In this document: piece by piece, positions 1-11,000 of the stretch
Layout of the letters: every line of letters begins with the position of its first letter
Position numbering within the stretch: the first letter of the stretch is position 1
NCBI GenBank assembly: GCA_021030905.1
Contig: JAGFMI010000006.1
Span: 2,108,001 to 2,172,000, forward strand
Direction of reading: 5' to 3'
Length of the DNA stretch: 64,000 nt
From: Pyrenula massariospora
Taxonomy: Eukaryota; Ascomycota; Eurotiomycetes; Pyrenulales; Pyrenulaceae
Notes under the pieces: model-generated
Databases searched by the model: none
What the model was told of the DNA's origin: nothing
The model's input: the letters and a program-made list of their open reading frames with translations, nothing else
Translations under genes and position numbers: made by a program

Positions 1-3000
1 TCTTTGACGGAGAATTTACCAGAGTAGCATCCTCGGGTTTTACCACATTCCCTTTCGTGCTCGAAGCTGGCCTTGACGCTGACAGCGACATCACCAATCT
101 TGTTGCAACTTACGACAGCTCCGTCGCGACCGATTCGGAAGTGCAGAAGCTAGTCAAGACTTACATGCACATAACAGAACGCATACTTGACGCGCCTTCC
201 GCTGCCATTCTGACTAAACTTCTTGTCCAGCATGATGAGTGTACGGAAAATTCTGTAAACAATACAGAACATAGCCATCAAGCAGGGCTGTATCAGCAAG
301 TCTCACGGGGTCCATTTAGTCAGGATATACCCCAGGTATCGCTACAGTCACCAGTTGAACTGAAATTACAGAGTTTATGGGCTGATGAATTTGGCGTGGA
401 TCCTGAGCGAATTGGAGCTCGCAATGACTTCTTTCACCTTGGAGGTGATTCTGTTGCTGCGATGCGACTCGTGGCAGCTTTGCGATCCCAAGGCCTCCGA
501 CTGAGCGTTGCCGATGTATTCCAACATCCTAAGTTCTCAGAAATGGCAAAGACAATCGCATCTATACGGAAGGATGAATCACCGCCTATACAGCCATTTG
601 ACCTTTGGATTGAGGATCGTTCCAAAAGAGATGAAGCTTTGCTGAACATCTCGCGTCAGTATGGAATCTTACCTACAGACATTGAGGATATATATCCATG
701 CATCCCCCTTCAAGAAGCGACAATCACACCCCAGCAAGCTTCCACCCACGTCGTACGCAAAGTTTTCAGGATTCCCCACGATCTCCATCTTGAACACTTC
801 AAGGTAGCATGGCAACGAACAGCGGATTCGTCTCCAATCCTAAGAACCAGGATTATCCCGTCAGACGACAATGCTATGCAACTAGTCGTCAAGGAGAAGT
901 TGGAATGGATGTCATCCACGTCACTGGCTCACTACCTGGAAACTGACACAAGAGCTCAATTTACTTATAACACTCGCCTTGCAAGGTACGCTCTGATCCA
1001 GGATGCTTCTGGTTCCTATTTTGTTTGGACACTCCACCATTCAATATACGACGGCTTCAGCATGACTTTAGTACTGAAGCAGGTATCTCGCATGTACACA
1101 CATGGGCACCTAAAAGCTGCTTTACCTTTCAATCGCTTTGTCGGTCACTTAGTCTCGAAGCCACTAGAGTCAATGGGTCCTTACTGGCGCTCACAGCTTG
1201 CGGGTTACTCATACAGAGCATTCCCACAGTCTCAACTTGCAAGGTCGCCTACTAACGAACCTCCGCGTCATTTCACAAGAAAGGTGGGTATGAGCGGCTT
1301 CAGGTCCTCAGCGCCCATTGCAGCAGTGCTAAGAGCAGCATGGGCTCTTCTTATAGGCCAATACTCTTCCGCAGATGACGTTCTATTTGGAGCAGTCCTG
1401 TCTGGCAGGGACATACCCTTAGACGGGATCATGAATGTTGTGGGACCGACCGTAACTACTGTTCCGGTAAGGATCAGGATTGACTCCCAGAACGGGACTG
1501 TCGCAGAACTCCTGAAATCCACACATCTGCAAGCAGTTGATATGATACCCTACGCTCACGCTGGAATTCAGAACATCCGTCAGTTATGTCGTGGCGAGTG
1601 TGATACAGTCAACGTCGACAGTCTGCTGGTCATTCAGCCTTCCGGGCCTGAGCCAACAAATTTCTTAGGTCTGGAAGAGCTTAAGTCACCTTCACGGAAG
1701 CTGGGGACTTTCCCACTGGTGGTGGAAATTTTCCTGGGAACTTCTCGATGTCATGTCAATATGTATGTCGAAAATTCGGTCCTTTCCGCCGTTGAGTGTG
1801 AAAGAATTCTGAATCAATACACTCATCTAATTCAGCAACTTGCAACCGCCGATCCCGATACGACATTGACTAATATGAGTTTCATGTGCCCTGAAGATAT
1901 GGAACAAATTAAAGAATGGAATAAGGACCTTAGGAATCCTGTGGCGTCATGCATTCATGAGATTGTCATTGCGCAGGCTCTTAAATTCCCTGAGCTTCCC
2001 GCGGTGGTATCACTTAGACAAGGCAGTCTCACCTACAGAGAATTGGAAGACTTGTCCTCAAGACTTGCAAAGGCACTTGTAGACGAAGGAGTTTTTCCCG
2101 AGACGAAAGTGCCGCTGATGTTCGAGAAGTCTCCCTGGTGTATTGTTGCTCAATTGGCTGTTCTAAAAGCAGGTGGCGTATGCGTTCCCTTGGATCCAAG
2201 ACACCCTGCAGATCGTTTGAAAAGAATATTTGAGGATATGGAGCCAAGATTGATCCTCGTTGGCACAGATTGTGTTGAGATGATCAGAGCCAGTTTTCCG
2301 GGACTTGCAATCTTTGAAGTAAACCAGGGTATCTTCAACAGTCTACCCTCTTTGCCGTGGAAATGTCCGGCAATTTCACCCTCAAATGCAGCATTCATTA
2401 TCTATACGTCTGGGAGTACAGGTATTCCGAAGGGAGTTGTCTTGGAGCACCAAGGGATTTGTACCAATCTGGATGTCTTCGGGGAAGCCTATGGCATCAG
2501 CCACGGAACAAGAGTTGGACAATTTGCTTCTTATGCATTCGATGCGTCCGTCCAGGACATATTCGCAACACTACAGCGTGGCGGTACGGTTTGCACTATA
2601 GAAGAGGAAGATCGACTGAACGACTTTGTCAAGGCATTTCAAGCTCTTAAGATCACTTGGATAAATCTCACTTCTACTGTAGCACGGTTGTTGGATCCTA
2701 AAGATCTTCCAGACTTATCCACTATTGTTCTTGCTGGAGAGCCAGCCGGGAGGGATATCGTCGAAAAATGGTCAGTATACAAGCAGATACGGATAATCAA
2801 TGGTTATGGACCGACAGAATGCTCGATCAACATCTCCTGCAACTCCAACATCGAGAGTCCACTGGAGGCAGCCAACATTGGAAAACCTCAAGCTGCTGTT
2901 CCATGGATAGTCGACTTGCTCAACCCTGACCGTCTTTGCCCGATAGGAGTTCCTGGCGAGCTATTTGTCGAAGGTCCTCTGCTCGCTCGGGGCTATCTAA

Positions 3001-5288
3001 ACAACGAAGCCAAGACAAGAGAAGCATTCATTACACGACCGGCCTGGATTGATGGTGGCAAGGGACATGTCAGTCGCTTTTACCGGACTGGGGATATTGT
3101 AAAGTATAACGATGACAAATCGGGCAGCTTGGTGTACGTTGGTAGGGCGGATACCCAAGTCAAAGTCCATGGTCAGAGAGTGGAGGTGGCCGAAATTGAG
3201 CATCACATCAATGCCCTCCTACCCGCATCCTCTTATGCAGCAGTCATGGTGGCCACAACTTCTTTCGGTAAAGATTCCTTGATAGCACTCCTTTGCTACA
3301 AGGCAGACCGCGATGAAGTAGGTCGAACGACAAGTGCCCTTTTGCCTGCAACCGAGCAATACCGAAGAGATCACTCTGTTTTGAGGAATGCGCTGACGAA
3401 GGCGCTGCCGGAATACATGGTTCCATCTATTTACATCCCCGTCGATCGTCTTCCAGCCTCCGCGTCCGGAAAGCTCGATCGGAAAGCACTTATGACAATT
3501 CTGTCCGGCCTAGGTGTCTCTGACTTTCTTCCTTACATGGCGTATCATGCTGCTGAAAAGCACATTTCATCCCCTGCGGAACAAAGGCTCCGAAAAGTAT
3601 GGGCAGAAGTTCTTGGCCTACAGCCAGACGATATTGGTTCCTACGACAATTTCCTAAAACTAGGTGGAGACTCGGTCAGTGCCATGCGACTCGCTTCGAG
3701 ATGCAGAGCTCAAGGACTACCGATAACCGTGGCAGAGATACTTAATGATCCATGCCTATGCGATATGGCGAAACATCTTAATTCAGATGAACCGCTTGCT
3801 TCCGTTTTGCCGGACGTCACTCCGTTCATGCTAGCACCTAGGATGGATACCGATGCTTTCATTGAGCAGGCGATATTTCCCAAAACTGGCCTCCGGGAAG
3901 ACGCAATAGAGGACATCATTCCTGTCACAGACTTCCAAGAAACCTGCATAAAGGGTTCCATATCTCCGAGTCGTTGGATGCTGAATCATTTCATACTTAC
4001 AGGCCACGATGATCTTGACGTCACCCTTTTAGAAGAGAGCTGGCACAAAGTGATCACCAAGTATGATGCTCTCCGCGCCATATTCATTCGCCATGAGACA
4101 GCCTGGTTCCAAGTCATGCCAAAGTCATTACGGCTCCAAATCAAGACGTATGACACGACGGAAGATCTTGAGACATTTACGGAAGACTTGATAAAACATG
4201 ATCTTGATGATCCACCTATCCATGGGAAACCATGGACCAAGCTCGTCGTGATCAAAGAGCAAGCAGGCTCTAAGCGAACTAGGATCATTGTACGTCTATC
4301 TCACGCGCAATACGACGGTGTATGCCTCAACCAGCTCTGGGACGACTTAATCAGGGCGTCCAAGGGTTCATATATCGCGGCTAACGATACCGTTGGATTC
4401 GCTAACCACGTGGCGCACGTACTCCGCCAGAGTCAGGACAGCAAGACCCTTCAGCATTGGAGTGAATTCCTAAAAGATTCGCCAATGACAAAAATAGTCC
4501 CCGAACGCCCACCGACAACAGAATCAAGGATGACATACTCTTCCTCTCGCCGAGTATCAATCGCGCGACATAGCTCGATCCACGGAGTCTTTACCACAGC
4601 AACGATCTTGAACGCTGCATGGTCGCTCGTCCTGGCAAATCGTCCCCAGCCTTGTCTCCCCACCGAGACGCCACGCATTGTCCTCTTTGGCCAGCTTACT
4701 TCTGGCCGCCACACTTCGTCCGCTTATGGCGGTTTAGTCTTTGGCCCGTGCCTGAACATCGTCCCAGTCAAAGTCGGTGTGGACAATCTCCGGCAAACGC
4801 AAGCCACACACCTCGATCTCCTCCGCTACATTCACGAACAGAAACGTGCCAACCTTCTGTTTGAAAATGTCGAGGCGCGAGCGATTCTGGCCGTCAGAGC
4901 GGGGAAAGCTTCCGGCGGGGAGTCGTTCTTCAGCTCGTACGTCCAGCACCAGAATATCGATCCAAAGAGGAGTATCTATATTGGGGATGCAAAATTTGAG
5001 ATTTCCGGGCGGGCAGCTGTGGAGAGGGACTTTGCGGATGTGGTTGTATTTTCCCAGCCGGTGGTAGATCAGGGGCGCGGCGATGGAGACATTTTCTCCG
5101 GCTCTACTACCGCTGTTCAAGAACGGGACAGCTTGAAGGAGCCTGCCAGTGAGGTCATTGACGTGTGCATCAAGTTTGCGGAGGGTCGGGTTGCTGGAAG
5201 TCTAGCGGAAGGCCTTTTGGAAAATCTTTGTTGGCAGATAGAAAGGATCTTGAGGAAGCCGGACGAGGTTATTGAGAGTCCGAATTAG
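1..5288 (+). CDS. Non-ribosomal peptide synthetase, C-terminal part (5' truncated by window edge)
   Basis: The reading frame is open from nt 3 to the stop at 5288 without introns, so the gene enters from the left. Visible order: the tail of a condensation (C) domain; a carrier (T) domain at about 350-560 with GGDS at about 440; a C domain at about 660-1900 with HHSIYDG near 1036; an adenylation domain at about 1960-3500 with YTSGSTGIPKG near 2404, NGYGPTEC, YRTGDIV and the A10 lysine in GKLDRKAL; a second T domain with GGDS near 3662; and a terminal C domain with SHAQYDG near 4300. There is no thioesterase. Ending in a C domain is typical of fungal synthetases that cyclise or release with a terminal condensation domain. 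The -T-C-A-T-C end differs from the T-C-T-C end of ferrichrome-type siderophore synthetases. The product cannot be named. Confidence 0.95.
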   Translation, partial: FDGEFTRVASSGFTTFPFVLEAGLDADSDITNLVATYDSSVATDSEVQKLVKTYMHITERILDAPSAAILTKLLVQHDECTENSVNNTEHSHQAGLYQQVSRGPFSQDIPQVSLQSPVELKLQSLWADEFGVDPERIGARNDFFHLGGDSVAAMRLVAALRSQGLRLSVADVFQHPKFSEMAKTIASIRKDESPPIQPFDLWIEDRSKRDEALLNISRQYGILPTDIEDIYPCIPLQEATITPQQASTHVVRKVFRIPHDLHLEHFKVAWQRTADSSPILRTRIIPSDDNAMQLVVKEKLEWMSSTSLAHYLETDTRAQFTYNTRLARYALIQDASGSYFVWTLHHSIYDGFSMTLVLKQVSRMYTHGHLKAALPFNRFVGHLVSKPLESMGPYWRSQLAGYSYRAFPQSQLARSPTNEPPRHFTRKVGMSGFRSSAPIAAVLRAAWALLIGQYSSADDVLFGAVLSGRDIPLDGIMNVVGPTVTTVPVRIRIDSQNGTVAELLKSTHLQAVDMIPYAHAGIQNIRQLCRGECDTVNVDSLLVIQPSGPEPTNFLGLEELKSPSRKLGTFPLVVEIFLGTSRCHVNMYVENSVLSAVECERILNQYTHLIQQLATADPDTTLTNMSFMCPEDMEQIKEWNKDLRNPVASCIHEIVIAQALKFPELPAVVSLRQGSLTYRELEDLSSRLAKALVDEGVFPETKVPLMFEKSPWCIVAQLAVLKAGGVCVPLDPRHPADRLKRIFEDMEPRLILVGTDCVEMIRASFPGLAIFEVNQGIFNSLPSLPWKCPAISPSNAAFIIYTSGSTGIPKGVVLEHQGICTNLDVFGEAYGISHGTRVGQFASYAFDASVQDIFATLQRGGTVCTIEEEDRLNDFVKAFQALKITWINLTSTVARLLDPKDLPDLSTIVLAGEPAGRDIVEKWSVYKQIRIINGYGPTECSINISCNSNIESPLEAANIGKPQAAVPWIVDLLNPDRLCPIGVPGELFVEGPLLARGYLNNEAKTREAFITRPAWIDGGKGHVSRFYRTGDIVKYNDDKSGSLVYVGRADTQVKVHGQRVEVAEIEHHINALLPASSYAAVMVATTSFGKDSLIALLCYKADRDEVGRTTSALLPATEQYRRDHSVLRNALTKALPEYMVPSIYIPVDRLPASASGKLDRKALMTILSGLGVSDFLPYMAYHAAEKHISSPAEQRLRKVWAEVLGLQPDDIGSYDNFLKLGGDSVSAMRLASRCRAQGLPITVAEILNDPCLCDMAKHLNSDEPLASVLPDVTPFMLAPRMDTDAFIEQAIFPKTGLREDAIEDIIPVTDFQETCIKGSISPSRWMLNHFILTGHDDLDVTLLEESWHKVITKYDALRAIFIRHETAWFQVMPKSLRLQIKTYDTTEDLETFTEDLIKHDLDDPPIHGKPWTKLVVIKEQAGSKRTRIIVRLSHAQYDGVCLNQLWDDLIRASKGSYIAANDTVGFANHVAHVLRQSQDSKTLQHWSEFLKDSPMTKIVPERPPTTESRMTYSSSRRVSIARHSSIHGVFTTATILNAAWSLVLANRPQPCLPTETPRIVLFGQLTSGRHTSSAYGGLVFGPCLNIVPVKVGVDNLRQTQATHLDLLRYIHEQKRANLLFENVEARAILAVRAGKASGGESFFSSYVQHQNIDPKRSIYIGDAKFEISGRAAVERDFADVVVFSQPVVDQGRGDGDIFSGSTTAVQERDSLKEPASEVIDVCIKFAEGRVAGSLAEGLLENLCWQIERILRKPDEVIESPN

Positions 5289-6260
5289 TGGGTTCAGTTC
5301 TTTATATCATTTTTTGTTTTTGGGTCGCGAGTGAAGGATTGAGACAGCTTTTCCATGTCAGGAGTTTGCTTACACGGCTCGACCTCCGGGCGAAATTCGG
5401 GTTATTAGGTAGACTTTCATGAAAATTTCGAGTAACGGCGTTCACATGGATGTATTGATAGAGTAGTTTAGCCAATTATGAGCAGTAAAAACCTGAATCA
5501 TGCCCTTGTTTTGTGTAGTGCTCCTGCGTTCATTTTTCAACTAACTGCATTCGATTTGTGCTTTGTAAGTGTTGGTCGATGTAGAGAGGAAAGCTGTCTG
5601 GTGGTGAGGGGGATACGTAGTGTGGAGATCGCATTCTCCTTGGTATGTCACAAGAACTCGAGGTGCCAGGGTAATAACTCAAGGGTATGCAGCGGCGATG
5701 CAAGATACGGTGTGAGGATGCAGAGGGCAATGTGATTGTCAGAGGGTTTGTCCATTATTCAGCAGACACGAGCAGTGTGCCATCATGGGCGAGTCCCCGA
5801 GAGATTCGCTCCAACGTGCCATCCAACCACAAAGCCTCCCCCCACTCCCCCGCTCCGAGCCTACGAGATAGTGTCATTCATTACGCTGCAACCCTTCTTG
5901 ACTCCTCTCGCTCAACCACTCCACTCCACTCCACTCCCACCTCTTCCCTTTACATCTCAGACCTCAATACACTCTCGCGCTCCTCCTTGTTTACTACCCT
6001 CAAGAACATCATACGCACAGCCAGCGCGCCCATACTCAATGGCGCGCTAACCATCACGCAGCCAGTGCCTTTCCCAGAGCCGCCGTGAAAGGCTCTTTCG
6101 GCAATCGGTGACGGCTATCGAACCCCACATTCTCAGACTTTTTCCTCCAACTACCATCTCACAATCCTCTTCAATAATACTTGAATCCATCTCTCAAGAT
6201 CAACGACAAGCCTGGTCTATCTGGTGGAAGGCTAGACTGGGTGGTTGAAGCACTGACGGA
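5289..6260. other. Intergenic, NRPS to bZIP
   Basis: No convincing gene. The stretch holds the NRPS 3' flank and the bZIP upstream region. It contains a pyrimidine-rich strip with four CCACT units (5916-5935) and short overlapping ORFs that lack conserved features and could be upstream ORFs of the bZIP transcript. Confidence 0.6.
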
Positions 6261-7110
6261 ATGTCAGCGTTTCGAGGAGGAAACGGACCCAATCTCTCTC
6301 GCTTCCTCGACAATTTGAACGTTATCCCGACGGAATTTGATTCCAACGACAGCACGAACGAAGAAAACAATCTTGATGCAACATTGGCAATGTTCACCAA
6401 CACCGAATTCATGGACTTTGATGGAGCTGTCCCTTCAAACAATCCCATGCCAATGAACTATGACTTCAGTAGCGGCGGGAAGTTTACAGAGACCGACTTC
6501 GGTGCAAACGACATGAAATTTGAGGACTTGCTAAGGGGTAAGCTCCTTCTCCCATATATAAGATGAAGTTTTCATTGACAGTCCTATAGCGGAGCCAATG
6601 CCCATGTTACAGACCAACTACTCCGGGCCAAACGTGCAATCGCCTGTCGCATATCATGCCAATCCAATGTCTGCCTCTCCCGTGGCATCTTCTCCCCTTT
6701 CCCCGACTGCCGTACCGTCCAAGGGACCAGAGTCAAAGAAGAGGCTCGCCTCTCAATCTGGGTTACCAGACCCCGCAAGCCTGCAAGAGGAGTCTCAGAA
6801 GGCGGCTGAGGATGATAAACGCCGTCGTAACACAGCTGCTAGCGCTCGCTTCAGGGTGAAGAAGAAGCTCAAGGAGCAGGCTATGGAACAGAGGGTCAAA
6901 GACGTTGATGCAGAGAACGCGGCGATGAAAGCCAAGATAAATCAATTGGAAATGGAAAATAAATGGCTCAAGAATCTGGTGATTGAGAAGAATGGCAAAC
7001 AGAGCGAAGAGGATTTGTCCGAAGCTTACCAGAAGTTCCGACGAGAGAGTGAAGAACGTGAGGAAAGGAAAGGCTCCGCGCACACCGATGGTGTTGGGAC
7101 GCGTGCTTGA
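6261..7110 (+). CDS. bZIP transcription factor, CYS3/MetR-like
   Basis: Exons 6261-6537 and 6590-7110 give 265 aa; the 52-nt intron runs from gtaagc to ctatag. The C-terminal half has a basic region (KRRRNTAASARFRVKKKLKEQ) followed by a leucine-zipper-like coiled coil with the segment QLEMENKWLKNL. The NTAASARFR core and the MENKWLKNL zipper are those I associate with Neurospora CYS-3 and Aspergillus MetR, activators of sulfur assimilation, rather than with GCN4/CPC1 or AP-1 types. The N-terminal 170 residues are low-complexity, rich in Asn, Ser and Pro, as expected of an activation region. It sits beside the NRPS in the same orientation about 970 bp downstream. A cluster-specific role is possible but unproven. 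The sulfur assignment is by motif only. Confidence 0.85.
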
Positions 7111-8093
7111 GTTCAACGTCAATAACGATATTTCTCAGTTTGAATGAATACAATATCCGTTTGTTAATTTCCTCTCCTCCAATTTTGGTGGCGTGTCAAG
7201 CTTTGCAGTGACTCAATGCCCAGCTGGATGGCTTTGGTAAAGTCCAAGGACCACCGAACGGGACTTGGATACCGTGATCAGGTGAAGTGGATGCAGGTCC
7301 TTTTCGCGCCGGACAAAGGTGTGTTTCACTAGAGGTAGAATTGCAATTTCAATACACTTCATGGGCAAAAGCCCGGAAAATATGCCAGGCTACTGTACCG
7401 TAGAACTTCAACTTCCCCGCTTCATAACCATCGATCTCTTTAGGCACAATGTCCACATGGACTGCGGTTCGGAATGTGATACTGGCACCGGTGTGAGAGA
7501 TAGACGTTAACGGCATGCTTGATGGTTATGTAGTATACTGTTGGCTGACACCAGTGTCTGGCGTAGATTGGTCGTAAAGACCTTCCTGTAAAGGTGAACC
7601 GCTCACATGTACACGTCCGGAGTGGAAAGCCGGTGATAGAGTTGATGAGAGCAGATGGGAATTTTGGGAATTTGGTGTGACGGTAGCCTTCATCATATCA
7701 CCAAAACTTTAGAGTTTCGCGACCTGATATACCTAATATTGTCTCCGAGACGGAGACGCGCAGCGGCGCTTCTTGCATCCAGCCTCGTCAACTCCAAGCC
7801 CACCTCACACAGCCAGTTGCTTTGCTTTGCCGCCACGTCTAATCAAAGCTTCTGCCTGCGCGTTGAGGGCCATCATTTCCTTTGCTCTCTTCTCAACGCT
7901 CTCGGTTCCAGAGAACCATTTACCTTACTTCACCGCAAATCCGCCCCACTAATCAGGACTTGCCCCTCAGCAAGGCTGCCCTCTCTCGACTTCTCAACTC
8001 AACCAGCTTGGATATCTTTCAACAAACTCAGACGATCGCCCTCTTTTTCTGTAGAAGCGCTCTCTGAGCGGCTTCTCAGCTTGCGCAGTGAAG
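7111..8093. other. Intergenic, bZIP to CRM1
   Basis: No gene seen. The last 350 bases before the CRM1 start are C/T-rich and read like a promoter plus 5' leader. The longest ORF here (7655-8167) runs into CRM1 exon 1 in another frame and has no recognisable content. Confidence 0.6.
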
Positions 8094-11000
8094 ATGTCGG
8101 TCACAGTGGCAGAGTTGGACAGCACTGTCCGGGTCTTCCAGGAAGGCAGAGGCGAACAGGTTTGTAGCAACTCTTGAGGGACCTCTGGGTTGGATGGAGA
8201 TACTGATATATGCCGCTATAGCAAAAGCAAGCTGGACAACAGTTGACTGAGGTGTGTCCTCTCTGGAAGTTCCTGTGTTCGACATGAATCTGACCTGTTG
8301 CAGTTCAAATCCAATCCCGATGCATGGCTCATGGTGGACAAAATCTTGCAAGAGGCTACATACATACCTACAAAATGTAAGACAAGTTCAGATTCCCAGG
8401 GACTACGCTGCTGACCACCTTTAGACCTTGGCCTACAGGTCCTCGACGATGTGATAATGACGAGATGGAAAGCTCTCCCTCGGGACCAATGTCAAGGCAG
8501 GTCTCTTTAGCCACCTCTGATGAGATGATTTGCTGACCCGACAGGCATTCGAAACTTCGTTGTCAACCAAATTCTTGAGGCCTCTCAATCAGAAGAATCT
8601 CTGAAGCAGCAACGGACCTTCGTCAACAAGCTTAACCTAACGCTAGTATCGATACTTAAGCAGGAATGGCCTCAACACTGGCCTACCTTCATCAACGAGA
8701 TCATCTCCTCTTGTCATTCAAGCCTCTCTGTCTGTGAAAACAACATGTCAATATTACGGTTACTTTCTGAAGAGGTTTTCGATTTCTCGCAAGACCAACT
8801 GACCTCTCGGAAAGCAAAAAATATGAAAGAGACTATGTGCACGGAATTTTCGTCAATCTATCAACTCTGTCAAGAGGTATTAGATACTGCCAACCAAGCC
8901 AACCTCATCAAGGCAACTCTTGAGACATTGCTACGCTTCCTCAATTGGATCCCTCTGGGCTTCATTTTTGAGACAAAGCTCATTGATACCTTGATCAGTC
9001 GATTCCTCAATCTTCCAGAGTTCAGAAACATTGTCCTGAAATGCTTCGCGGAGATTGGCGGGTTGGCATTCAATCAGCAGCAATATGTCTATGACGACAA
9101 GCTAGTCCAGATGTTCACTGAGACGTTGACCAGTGTTGCGAACATCATTCCACTTTCTGTCGATCTCCGAAGCATTTACGGCTCGAGTAACGCTAGAGAT
9201 CAGGAGTACGTCTTGAATCTGGCCCTCTTCCTATGCAATTTTTTCACGGTCCATCTGCGACTTATAGAGCGACTACCCAACCGCGACTTTCTTACCCATG
9301 GCCATTTCTACCTGATAAGAATTAGCCAGATTGACGATCGAGAGATGTTCAAAACCTGTCTCGAATATTGGACCAAACTTGTGCAGGAGCTTTACGAGGA
9401 GATGCAGCAACTTCCAGTCACGGACATCAATCCTCTGGTGAGCATGGGAGTCAGCGGTCTTTCCAATGGTGGCGCTCCAAACCCCGCCAACCTTGCAAAT
9501 TACCCGCTACGAAAGCATCAGTACGCGGAGATTCTCACCAATCTCCGGCAAGTCATGATAGAAAAGATGGTGCGACCAGAGGAGGTGCTGATTGTAGAAA
9601 ATGACGAAGGAGAAATCGTGCGCGAGTTTGTCAAGGAGAGCGACACTATCCAGCTTTACAAGACAACTAGAGAATGCCTGGTCTATCTCACCCATCTCGA
9701 CGTCACGGACACCGAAAATATAATGGCGGAAAAGCTTGCACGTCAAGTCGACGGCTCAGAATGGTCATGGAACAATTGCAATACATTGTGTTGGGCGATT
9801 GGCTCGATATCTGGAGCTATGAATGAGGAAACGGAGAAGCGCTTCTTGGTCACCGTTATCAAGGACCTCTTGGGCCTGACTGAAATGAAGCGAGGGAAAG
9901 ACAACAAAGCCGTCGTCGCAAGCAACATCATGTACATCGTTGGTCAATATCCAAGGTTTCTTAAGGCGCACTGGAAATTTTTGAAGACCGTGGTCAACAA
10001 GCTTTTCGAGTTTATGCACGAAACTCATGAAGGTGTTCAGGACATGGCATGTGACACCTTTATCAAGATTGCAAACAAGTGCAAGCGGCACTTCGTCGCG
10101 CTTCAGCCAAGTGAGAGCGAGCCGTTCATCGACGAAATAGTCCGAAACATGAGGAAGATCACCTGCGACTTGACACCTCAGCAAGTCCACACTTTCTACG
10201 AGGCCTGCGGCTACATGATTTCCGCTCAAGGCCAGAGAAATATTCAAGACCGCCTGATCGAGAATCTTATGTCATTACCAAACGCTGCGTGGCAACAGAT
10301 CATAACACAAGCAAATACTCAGCCCGAAATTCTGCAAGATGGTGATACAATCAAAGTCATCGGAAACATCATGAAAACGAACGTCTCGGCTTGTACATCG
10401 GTTGGCCCTCAATTCCACTCCCAGATTGGCCGGATATATCACGACATGCTCAACATGTACAGAGCCTCAAGTCAGTTGATATCGGATGCTGTTTCACGCG
10501 AAGGTAAGCAGAAGTGCCGATTCGGCTTAGAAAACGGCTGACAAAAGTAGGGAACATCGCAACAAAGACTCCAAAAGTCCGCGGCTTGCGCACCATCAAA
10601 AAAGAAATCCTCAAGCTGATTGATATCTACGTCGAGAAGGCTGACGATCTTTCATTGATCAATGACAGCATGCTACCTCCATTATTAGACGCAGTCCTTC
10701 TGGATTACAAGTCGAACGTGCCTGATGCCCGTGAAGCTGAGGTGCTCAATGTCATGACCACTATCCTCCACAAGCTACATGTACGTTGGACCCCCTACAC
10801 CTCCCGCTTCAACACTGCGGTTAGAGTTACCTGCCATTTGATGTTTACCATACTGACATCTTCCCAGAACATGATGGACGACAAAGTCCCTGCGATCATG
10901 GAAAGCATCTTTGAATGCACGCTCGAAATGATCAATAAGGATTTTCATGAATATCCCGACTTCCGTGTGGAATTCTTCAAACTGCTCCAGGCGATCAACC

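Noticed and set aside
10164-10166. Cys in ITCDLTPQQ of CRM1 as the leptomycin B target
   Set aside because: By residue count this is about residue 621, not the position equivalent to human Cys528, which is Thr526 in LLGLTEMKRG.
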